Source: Ulva prolifera (taxonomy: Eukaryota > Chlorophyta > Ulvophyceae > Ulvales > Ulvaceae). From it: 64,000 nucleotides of DNA. The notes beneath the pieces were generated by a model. The model was not told the DNA's origin. It ran no database searches and was given only the letters and a program-made list of their open reading frames with translations. The stretch is taken from positions 4,026,022-4,090,021 of the forward strand of contig CM041202.1 of NCBI GenBank assembly GCA_023078555.1. Direction: 5' to 3'. The first letter of the stretch is position 1, and each line of letters starts with the position of its first letter. Shown piece after piece: positions 54,601-64,000 of the stretch. The position numbers and the translations under genes are program-made.

Positions 54601-57600
54601 AACAATTGGTGCTGGCTGCTGAGAACGTGCGTATTTTCTTTTAAGCCACAACACCAAGATCTACAGCAGCATGCCATGCAGCACAGCATTGTGCCATCCC
54701 GTGCAGGATGCGCAGTTACAGAAGAAGCTACAACAAGTTTTGAAGCTCAATAAAGAGAAATGGGAAGAAGCGCGTGATCATGCGCTGAAAGCTGTAGTTG
54801 TTGATAATCGAATGAGAGTCTGGTGGGCTGCACATCCCGGTGGTTCTAGCTCTCGAATCGGTGCGAACATCAAATTGCGGCAACTTTCTGATACCAATGG
54901 GCAGCAACATGCCAGCTCTTATAAAGCAAGCCGCCTCCAAGCATACAATTCATTCTTCATGTAGCATGTGTGTGCTACTTCATTTGTCCCGTGAAGTCAT
55001 TTCAGTCCGAGCAGCAGTAGCACAGGCGTCCATGCACTTGGTCAGAAGCTGTCATTGCTGGACGAGTTTTTCTGTGGCATCGTCTTCCAACCACAGTTGC
55101 CGGTTGTGGGTACCAGTTCCACCGGCGGTGTTCGTGAATCCATCTTGCTGTGTTGGTAGAAATACATAACAATAGCTATGTATGGACACAGGCAATATCA
55201 GAAACATTCCTGCACAAAGTATAATCCCACATGTATATCATGAACAAGTCACATATCCAACAGGCTATCAATACTGTCAAATGAGGTCTGGGCTGAATAT
55301 GTAGCCACTTTGCCATATGTAATGGTGCAAGTCAGCAAACGAATGCATTCTCTCACCAACGTGCATATAGCAGATGTCTGTGTATGACCAGTATGTAGCT
55401 ATGGCACGGTGTGATCATCACCTCCACATCATCAGATTAAGTACAGAACTGTTGACGCTTCTCTACAGTGCATATTTCATCAGCACGCGTGACATGTAAG
55501 CAGCTTACATCTGCCAACCGTATTGCTGTAGCATATGGTGTGTGCTTTGATTTATGAGAGAACTGTTGGATGTTGTACCTTCAGTGCACACAGCTGTTCG
55601 CCGATCATGTGCTGCTGTATTGAATTCGCTCCGATGCAGTCGCCAGGTAGTGATCTGTATGCAAAACTTGTTCATAATTTGCCACTTCAGGTCTTCGATG
55701 AATCTGATCATACCTACTTACTATCTGTGCGTCAGCAATACTGGTCCAAGATGCTGATGTTTGTTTGTCACACCGGAAAAAATCATTCCTTGGCTGTTTG
55801 TAGTGTTGTTCGACCAGCGTGCTGACCTCTGCATTGCAGGCGTGCGTACAGTCGATGACTGTCTGCTGAAATCAAAGTTTCCAGCGATGCGAGGCCTCAC
55901 TGGTGCCAAGTAGTATAGTACAGAGTTTCGAGCCTCAACGAGGCACTGGGTGCAGCTGCAGCTGACAGGCGTAGATTTGTTCTTGTGTCTAGCTCGCGCC
56001 GTCATCAAGCGCTGGTTTGATCCGATTTGTCATCCTGTCACTTTCATCATTTTAATGCTGGTGTTAACACAATGTGGAGACATGCAGGCGAGGAAGCCTC
56101 CAATGTTGCGCTGCTTTACAACTGATCTAGGCGGTCTCACATGGTTGATCACATGAAATGTCGACTTGCTGATCCTGTACATCCAGTGCAGGTATCGTGT
56201 TCTCTTGCACCAAAGGTACCGTGGATTTGGAGACTCCAATTGGTCTCATTCAAGAGGGAGGCAAGCCTTTGTTTACAGCAGACTGGAGTCATTCGCAGCT
56301 GGAGTTTGTGCGCCAATTACAGCCGATGGCACTTTCACAATGGTGGCAACCTAATCATACCAACTGGGACCTTCTGGAATGGGATAGTGAAGTGTTCAAG
56401 ACCTCAGGTCAGCTTTTGATGGCTACCATGGTGCGCAGCCTGCGCTGAACGCCCTGTCAGATGTGCACCATCGATCCTATTGCACAATGGTCCCTCTGCC
56501 ATACTCATGACATGGGGGAAGTTTCAGAATGACAGTATGCTGTAAGGCACTATGTCCTACGTATGCTGCTCGATCTTGCATCAAAAGCATTTGTCAAATA
56601 GGCGACAGCTTGTCAACCGTACCACTTCTGCCAGGCATGAGCCGGGAATTTCATATGAGATCATATGAAGACGGTCATATGGTATAATCATATGCATAAG
56701 ATCATGCGCGTTTGATTGACGATTTCCAATACGCTTTATATGGTGCTCATACTGTGCTCCATATGGCCGAAAGCGGCAGGCCGCGTGGCTGACCAGTGAT
56801 GCCGGAGACACCGCTGTGACACGCTGCAACCCAGGGCAGACCCGAGAAACGATGCACGTGCGTTCGTAAATATCATACATATAGGATCGAGAACGCTGCG
56901 ACCGTTGAGTAATTGATGAAGTTGCCATTCGCAAGCAATTGACGACTTCACAGACCTTGTATAGGTTGCAGCAGCATCAGTCGATTTGTCTGCAGGTGCT
57001 GCTGTAGAGCATGTGGCAATGTCTTGCTACCTTACGAAGTGCGTTGAAAGCAGAGCCTTGACAGGCTGCCACATTCATCCAATCCGGCCATGTTGGGGAT
57101 TGAAGCATCATGGATAATGATTGTTGTGCTGCGGAATGACCCTGCCACTCCTGATGAGCTGACATCCATGCAATAGTGGAGTGAGAGGTGCAAGTACATG
57201 CTGTTTCAACATCTAAATTCGCTCTTGTGTGTCCAGCACATCATGTGTGTCCCTGATTTTTCAAGACTGAGCTGCATACGACATAATCACACGGCCATAC
57301 GGGTAATCGGAAGCTACGTACGGTTTCAAAAGCCCCGCACGCATGCGGCAGTCTACTTTGGAAGGCTACTCATACGATTTTCCAACTCCCTAGACACGAG
57401 TGAAGATGAGGAAATGGGCTGAAATGCAGTCCGCGTGTTGTATATGCAGGCTGAGGTGGATGGTCCTATGCAATGCCATTCAAGCAAGCACGGTAGCCCC
57501 AGAATTCAGGGAAGCATGAACAAACAATCAACAGGTGGCACAGTCATGGCGTCACCATTCTATCCTGCGGCTCGCGAGTCCGTTGATCGTGGCATGAGGC

Positions 57601-58312
57601 ATCTTACTGGAAGCAAGGACGGAGCATCTGCCCAGCTATTGGCATTGCAGCATGGTCAACGGCCGCAAAAGCCAGGGCAGAGGGGGAACAACTTTCCTCC
57701 TTTGAATTCCTGGGAATGGGCAAACTCACCACACGCAGTCCCCCGCCAAGCTATGGCCTCATCTGCAGATGCTCCAAGCTCCATGAATGATCGGTCTGGC
57801 TTGGTGATGGAGATGCAGACCGCTTTTGAAGAAAACAACGGTACGAATCACGGACTAGGCTGCGCATCATCTGGAGTATTGCTCTTATATCCTCATGATC
57901 TGTTGAAGAGCTAACTGTTTTGACCTCAGGTCAGTCAAGTGCATACCTGTAGGCACCAAGTTTTGTAAGACTATGGATCCATTCTGCAGGGCTTGTGCAT
58001 TGTGGCCAAGTAGCGCTCGATGGAAATTCTGCGGCAGCAACGATCCCCTGTGGGAGTGGAGCGTACACGCCTTCAATTCGCAGCGATAATTTAACAGACC
58101 CAATGGCGGTCGCAAACACAACACCGCCAGGAGTTCAAGATTATAATGGCGGTGCCACCCGCTTGCTGTCAGGAATGAGCGTTGAAGGATTGGTGCATGA
58201 CCATGCAAACAATCTTCTGATGTCACGCAACACATCTGGTTTGGACACCATGCAATCCATTGAGCAAGCTCTACCAGATGGTGACAATGCGCACCCACCA
58301 ATGAATGCTTAG
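51669..58312 (+). CDS. CBP60-like (calmodulin-binding protein 60 family) protein, about 10 exons
   Basis: Exons: 51669-51731, 52476-52672, 52838-53132, 53227-53460, 53776-53836 (weak), 54424-54626, 54707-54839, 56192-56430, 57450-57840, 57990-58312; the sum is 2139 nt, 712 residues plus stop, all phases agreeing. In order it shows DLQLVFR then IRVEVVERATNQPI and ILDGN (like the start of the CBP60 core), LVGTA... VPDL-type RVTDSSEAMLSGRKPPLRL with ISEGFVV (like the 'FTDNSS...SRKFRLG...EPFVV' part), VDDHVSKLEHMGRETVKKL and KWEEARDHALKAVVVDNRMR (central helices), then GIVFSCTKGTVDLE. An extra C-LVPS-C-KL-C cluster lies at about 91-100. The tail (about 476-712) is disordered. In plants CBP60 proteins are nuclear DNA-binding regulators of defence genes. 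Family call from recall of plant sequences; exon 5 is tentative, the first exon plausible. Confidence 0.7.
56640..57420. repeat. CATACGG-rich dispersed repeat, copy 2, in an intron
   Basis: Same family and orientation as 18660-19440, lying in the 1019-nt intron between exons 56192-56430 and 57450-57840 of the CBP60-like gene. The left end carries CATATG where copy 1 has CATACG; the right end keeps CATACGG (about 57295-57345). Confidence 0.65.
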
Positions 58313-60312
58313 TTTTGAAGCGATTATCTTCTGTACATGGCTGTTATGCTTTCATAGCATTGCCAAACGCTCGCTTGTTGTTCGTGTGTTCCATTTGATC
58401 TCGGATGTGCCAGCCATTTTGCAGCAGGGCTATGACAGTGCAAACTTGCTTTGGAACACATGCTGGATTCAGTGCATTTTGCTCACATAAGTATAGGTGT
58501 ATGTTGAAAGTGTGACAGCTGTCAAGTGCTTTCCGCAGAATGTGTGACAATGGTCATCATTGACGTTATACCATGTGCGAGCATGTGTCTGGTAATTTCT
58601 GTCCTCCAGCATGCTTTTGTGCCATGTAGGTGGGACGACACTTGAATAAATTTTCTCCACTCTGTTCTGGTATTGAAAGGTCGCCTGGAATGATGGCGTT
58701 AAGTGTAGACCACACAATCTCTGTCAGCGAGACTGCTAGCACGCGTTCTATTTGGTCTACAAGGTGATCAGTACTGTCAAACCTGATGATGTGAGAAATG
58801 TCTGATCATTCCTGTTTGCAATCTGATTTGATAGGAACTGTTGGAAACTGTAAAAATTGTGGCCGCACGTTGTACATCAGTGGTGATGGTCAAAAGTGCT
58901 GCAAAAATGTATTGAAACATGTATACTACGATGTGTCCGTTGCACTAGGTCGAATAACAATGGTGTGCGTGATCATGCAAAAGGCTTGAGAGTTGTATGT
59001 TATACCAAGGACTTGGTAATTCGGATTCGGGATCTGTGATATGCTTGAGGATCTTTAAGAAAATAATTACAGCAGCGAAAATTCCGTTGACGTGTAATAC
59101 CACAGATCTCTTATAGTGGATACACTAGTTTCGGGGTAACACACTACAAATGCGTCCTGTGCAATCACCTACACCACTGTCACGCGGCATAGTGCGAGCG
59201 GCACATATCACTCCTCCACCCTGGATCAAGCTGCGGCGAGTCAATCATCAGTATCCCAAAGCAGTACAAAATCACCCTCATAGCTAATTCCCGGTCACAA
59301 CCCAAAAGCATGTTCTTGCAAGCGTTGTTACAGCTCACTTTCGCAAAGGAGGTCAGCTTTATCTTCTGAATCCGAAAGGTCTTCTTGAGAACACTGAATA
59401 GGCCCATATAACTTGAAACACGTATTTCATGGCTTCTGTTCGCTGGAAACGACTCGCGACCGCTCTGATGAGCTAGCACTCTTGAGGCTTGTCAGAAAAC
59501 CTATCTAGTGTAGGTCAGACGCGCAGTCCGTTTGTCACGTCCGGTCAGGTAAGCCAGCATTCCATACCTGCTGCGCACAGAGGCAGAACCTTGGAATGCG
59601 AAGAGGGGAGTCCTAGTATCGTGAAACAGTAAGAACAACGGTTACACGTCATAGTGTACGCACACTATGATCTGTGGATATATTGAGATGCGCATCTCAG
59701 TATATGCACCCTAATAGTCAAGATTACGGCGGGAGATCCTCGCAGAATCTTCATCACTACTCCGGACAATCCCACTGGCAGCTATCCCGCACACCCGATC
59801 CGCGGATCAATCCGTGCATGGGAGCACCTGTCACCACATGCCCACAGGCTCATGAATTGTGACAAGGCTCTTGCAGTCGAGCCACTCTACGAAGCCACTG
59901 TGGCGCACCAGGAAGTACTCCGCAGTAATGTCCAGCAGCGAGTGTACATGCCTGGGCACACGCTCTGAGGCGCGCTTGCGGTCAAGAACTTGAATGACAA
60001 GATCATAGCTTGGTTGTGGCCTGAGTGCTGGATAAGTTGCATCAAGCTCACGGGTGCCATCATTCAACCATTGTTGAACAACACATACGTTGAAGACATT
60101 AAGAACACGTGACTAAACATCTGGCAAATCAAGTGTGACGGTGCCTTTGGCAGAAGCAGCAATGCCAGAAAATGGGCCACTGAATTTGCTCAGACACTTC
60201 GGGCCTTGTGTAGATGTGCGAACAACATCAAGTGCTTGTGTTGACAGCTTCACAAGATCTACTGGCTTGTATGTGTGATGCTTTTCGTGTAGCTTTCTTT
60301 CTTGTTAGCCTC
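58313..60312. other. No recognisable gene
   Basis: Includes the 3' UTR of the CBP60-like gene. Frames up to 99 codons without resemblance to known proteins. Confidence 0.45.
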
Positions 60313-60400
60313 CAAAATCAAGGGAGGAGTCATTCAACAAAGTACTCATTGCTTCAGGTGAGCCCCAATGGTTAGAGCATGTCGTGTGTACTCATGAGGC
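60313..60400 (+). repeat. Family B LTR fragment (copy 4)
   Basis: Matches the middle of family B (ATCAAGGGAGGAGTCAT through the A-box region GTGAGCCCCAATGG to GTGTGTACTCATGAGG) and is cut on the right by LTR R3. Confidence 0.85.
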
Positions 60401-61077
60401 TGTCATGATCTTACAAAGGCCCTGAACCAGGGTGGCTCCAAGGCAGCTAGGCATGTGGGTGGCCTAGACAACACAAGCTTATGAGCTGAAGTAATAGGGA
60501 GTAAGCTGAACTAAGTTGCATCATGAGAGTTGATACAGTCTTAAGTGCTAATACAATGCCCTAAAGTACCTATGAAAACGCCAGTGTTGTTTGATCTTGA
60601 CTTGGTACTTGACTTGAACTTAAATCTTGTTTCTTGATATCTTGATGAATTTGAGTGCACTATCTTACACTCCCTTTCACAAGTGCTCCGCACCAACGCC
60701 TTTGCTTCTCCATGCAGGCTCCCCACCCGGAGCACTGCCTGTTTTTCCCTGTTTGCTCAGCGCATCGCAACATAGAGGCCGTTCATCCCGATGTAGTTGA
60801 TAGTATTTTAGTTTCGTTCTCAGCCCCAATCGGCCGAGCATCCTCAAGGATGAGAAGGCTTATGCCACTGCAACTTCACCAAGCAGTGCAGAGACAAGCG
60901 TGTATCAGAGCTGATGGCACGGCTGAGCGCACAGTCGCGCATGAATGCATGTGCAGACGTATGCACGCAGCGCAAGTGCATTTACGCGCAGCCGCGCTGG
61001 CTGGAGCAATGCTAGCAACGAGCACGGCTCAACTACATAGCTAGGCCACGACATTCATGTCATGATCTTACAAAGGC
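60401..61077 (-). repeat. G2-type LTR, copy R3
   Basis: Full-length LTR, bordered by the 20-base direct repeat on both sides, in the minus sense. Inserted in or joined to a family B LTR. Preceded (minus sense) by only 20 codons of G2 integrase tail. Confidence 0.85.
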
Positions 61078-61097
61078 GTCGATGGGGCTAGCAAGCG

Positions 61098-61616
61098 CTA
61101 ACTCGTGAGTTGCGCTGCCGCGTGATCGGGCGGTGGCCGCATCGACATGCATGAGTCGTCATCATCATCCTCGTCCATCGGATCATCAGACGACGGTGGA
61201 GGCATGGGCAGGACAAATGCAGCTTCGATGCCAGGGTCATGGAGCTGCGCATTGCAAGTCACCACATACTCGACAGTGCGTGCTGGAGGGGCCCCAGATA
61301 GGCGCGCCTGGCCTGGGACCCAAGGAGGGACTTCAACGTCAGGGTGGGCAGCTGCACGAGCAATCGCACGCGTGCGATGCATGGTGTGCCTGGCCACCTC
61401 CGGTGTGTCCCGCGCAGGGTCACGCCGGAGCACCTCAGCAGAGGAGCCTGCGCCGAAATGCGGAGAGTACACTGCCTCATCAGGCAGTGAGTCCTGTCTG
61501 AACGTCATGTCCATGACAGGGACCCTACAATGACCTGGGGGGGGCGTGCGAGAATTCACGCAGACGGCGCAACACTCCCCCGCCATGTGTGGAGTCAGCC
61601 AGGAATGAGGGGACAT
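61098..61616 (-). pseudogene. Fused copia linker / G2 integrase tail
   Basis: 172 codons. The first part is the acidic, Pro-rich linker that follows a copia integrase (DMTFRQDSLPDEAVYSPHFG ... PMDEDDDDD); the last 17 residues (MSMRPPPDHAAAQLTS with SC before) are the G2 integrase end. The switch from copia to G2 is at about 61148-61157 and keeps the frame. Confidence 0.8.
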
Positions 61617-62907
61617 TACTGTCTGTCACGCGGACACCCTCATCATCCTGCTCAAAGACAACCTGAAGGGAGTTTGCAAACTCCGCAGGTTCTCTCTTGT
61701 CCACAACAGCGGACGCATCGTACTTGCGTACGTGCCGGATCATCTGATCCGTGGTGCACATGATCTGCCGCACCACCACAACCCTACCCCCAGGAACATC
61801 CTGGGCGTACACACGCTGCATGCTGGGGCCCAGCCCAGTACCAACCCAGTATGCGACCATACCCCGCGCGGACAACTTCCGCAGCTTATCATCCCTAGGG
61901 TACGCATACACCTCAACCCCCCATGGACGCTGCTGCTTCACCAAATCATGAAAAACCTCAACGGAGGTATCTCTGAAAAAGGACATGTAGGGAATGATAT
62001 CCCTGTCACAAGACCTGGTCAAAAATTCATCCAGCTCTGTCATAGTGAGCAACTCCCACTTGCGCTTCTCCTCCTCCCTCAACTTATCACGTTTGGCTTT
62101 TGTCATGCGCTTATTAGCCTGCTCAGCCTGCTGAACATTCGCAGCTGTATTGGCATCACGCTGAGCTTTCTGGGCCTTCATCATAATTGCCAGTTTGTCA
62201 TGGTACAGCGCCAAACACGGCGTGAGATTGTGACCATGGATGACACTGGCAGGCATTCAATCCACAGGAACAGAGGGAGACCGCTCGCAAGCAGCACAGC
62301 TCGGACTGCCTCAAAGGTAATACCGATCCTCCGCTCGATCATGCCATTACAGCGGTGATCAGCTGTGGGGGTGGTGCGGTGAGTGATGCCACGACGCTGG
62401 AGGTAGAGCTTTAAGGCCTCAACCATGAACTCTCCCCCTTTGTCGGTGTGAAGGATGCGCACACCCGGTTCACCTGGCTTCACCACATTCACCCAAATGC
62501 GCTCAATGATGTAAGAGATCATGGCCGCAGCCTCACTCTTTTTACGCAAACCGACAACGAAAGTATAACGGGTGAAGGCGCACATCACAAACAAAGCATA
62601 TTTCACACCGCCGATCCCAACTGGAGTGATGGGACCAGCCAAATCAGCATGCAATTGCTCGCCAGGGTATTTCGCCTGGCCTAAGAACGCACGATTATTG
62701 GCTGAGATTCTGCCCGCAGGCACTTTGCCAATTCTGCAGCCGTGACAAACGATTCCCCATTGGCTCGGGGTCAACTCTCAAATTCAAATCACCATAAAAA
62801 TCACCATTTGACTGCATCCGCTTCAAGACCCAATTTGACTGGTGAACCGACAAATGAGCAAGAAATGCAGGTTCCAGCAGGTAAGCATCATGTGGGACCT
62901 CAGCTCC
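61525..62907 (-). pseudogene. Copia-type integrase fragment
   Basis: From 62907: gag-pre-integrase-like stretch (EPAFLAHLSVHQSNWVLKRM), CHGC zinc cysteines, then core D in LHADLAGPITP, D in HTDKGGEFM and E in NGMIERRIG. A frameshift near 62215 separates the core from its C-terminal part (KLIMMKAQKAQRDANTAANV..., EVYAYPRDDKLRKLS, RVVVVRQIMCTTD). The 5' end coincides exactly with the end of LTR R4. No protease, RT or RNase H. Confidence 0.85.
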
Positions 62908-63588
62908 TGTCATGATCTTACAAAGGCCCTGAACAAGGATGGTTCCAAGGCAGCTAGGCATGTGAGTGGCCTAGACAACACAAGCTTACGAGTTCAAGTA
63001 ATAGGGAGTAAGCTGAACTAACTGTCACCATGCGAATTGATGCAGTCTTGAGTGCCAATACAGTGCCCTAAAGTACCTATGAGAACGCCAGTCTTGCTTG
63101 ATCTTGACTTGGTACTGCTTGACTTGAACTCGAATCTTGTATCTTGATATCTTTATTAGTTTGAATGCACCATCTTACACTCCCTTTCAACACTGCTCCG
63201 CACCGACGCCTTTGCTTCTCCTTACATGCTCATAACACAGAGAACTGCCTATTCTTCACTGTCAGCTCGGCACGTCACAACATAGAGGCCGTTCATCCCG
63301 ATGTAATTGATAGTATTTTAATTTCGTTCTCAGCCCCAATCGGCCGAGCTTCCTCAAGGATGAGAAGGCTTATGAGCACTGCAACTACATCAAGCAGTGC
63401 AGAGACAAGCGTGCATCAGAGCTGATGGCACGGCTGAGCGCACAGTCGCGCGTGCATGCATGTGCAGACGGATGCACGCAGCGTGAATGCATTTGCGCGC
63501 AGCTGCGCTGGCTCGAGCAATGCTAGCAACGAGCATGGCTCAGTTACTTAGCTAGGCCACGACATTCATGTCATGATCTTACAAAGGC
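62908..63588 (-). repeat. G2-type LTR, copy R4
   Basis: Full-length LTR in minus sense with the 20-base repeat at both borders; lies just after the integrase end of G2-C. Confidence 0.88.
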
Positions 63589-63597
63589 GCCGATGGG

Positions 63598-64000
63598 GCC
63601 AGCGTGCGCTAGCTCGTGAGCTGCGGCGCCGCGTGATCGGGCGGTGGCCGCATCGACATGCCTGCGGCGTGCAAGAGCTTCTCTAACACGTCCGTCACAG
63701 TCGTGCATCGGGCCACACATTCTAAGTGCATTGGAAAGTGGCGCACTTCCTGACCTGGCACTTGGCGCGTTGTATGCAGGAAAGCCTGATTTTCAGACAT
63801 GCTTTCGACAACAAATGGGCCTGTGACCGCATTTTTCTTGCCCAGTCCGCGTTCTAGGACATAAGCAAGGTCTCCAGCTTGCAATTTCCTCCCCCTCCTA
63901 GGCTTGCGAATGGCCAGAAGGTGGGCTTGCCTGTCAGCATTACGTTGCTGCGAACGGAGGATGCGATCGTATACGCGCGCAGCTACACGCTCTGCGCGGG
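63598..64000 (-). pseudogene. G2-C integrase C-terminal part, runs off the window
   Basis: On the minus strand matches G2-B 46660-47069: RKLQAGDLAYVLERGLGKKN, PFVVES, RTTRQVPGQEVRHFP-like (here HTTRQ and HFPMHLE), ending MSMRPPPDHAAPQLTS. The body of this third G2 copy lies beyond 64000, so it may be intact or broken there. Confidence 0.88.

Noticed and set aside
1..64000. CRISPR arrays, bacterial operons, tRNA and rRNA genes
   Set aside because: No regularly spaced repeats, no Shine-Dalgarno-led gene runs, and no complete tRNA cloverleaf or rRNA segment was recognised by eye; the tRNA-like boxes in family B do not form full stems.

Overview
The window reads as nuclear DNA of a eukaryote, most likely a flagellate green alga. 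The clues are an S-adenosylmethionine synthetase of plant type split by spliceosomal introns, a gene whose predicted protein follows the layout of the plant CBP60 family, a p25-alpha/TPPP-like exon (a family typical of ciliated cells), green-algal-looking GTGCG/GTGAG splice donors, and many chromodomain-bearing Ty3/gypsy elements. Genus cannot be told from the sequence.

Layout. 1-3.6 kb: a 3'-broken p25-alpha-like exon, an (AC)n microsatellite and unassigned DNA. 3.6-8.5 kb: a 5'-truncated chromovirus (G1) on +. 8.67-11.13 kb: a complete solo LTR (family A) with target duplication, and a fragment of another. 14.9-16.7 kb: the SAM synthetase gene (4 exons). 17.0-17.8 kb: a possible membrane-anchored protein. 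18.66-19.44 kb: a dispersed repeat rich in CATACGG. 22.9-31.1 kb: one highly rearranged Ty3/gypsy element on - (G2-A), whose pol centre is replaced by a copia-derived fold-back. 32.9-37.7 kb: a second chromovirus (G3, -) pierced by two solo LTRs (families A and B) and a TA-flanked DNA transposon, with a third solo LTR (B) beside its 3' end. 37.7-47.8 kb: the most complete G2 copy (G2-B, +), encoding an extra 5' ORF, gag, protease, RT, RNase H, a PHD finger and integrase; a Mutator-like element sits in its pol. 47.8-51.0 kb: a hAT-like remnant, the chromodomain tail of a further chromovirus (G4) and a hAT-like element with an 8-bp duplication. 51.7-58.3 kb: a CBP60-like gene of about ten exons. 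60.3-64.0 kb: two LTRs of the G2 type enclosing a copia integrase fragment, then another G2 integrase end.

Host genes are few and well separated; the rest is a nested record of retrotransposition, solo-LTR formation, DNA transposition and recombination between elements. Several insertion boundaries are fixed by perfect target-site duplications, and three were also checked by showing that removing the insert re-closes the host element's reading frame. The items most worth following are the CBP60-like gene in an apparent alga, the family-B LTR with a tRNA-like Pol III promoter, the PHD-finger pol of G2 and the repeated gypsy/copia chimeras.
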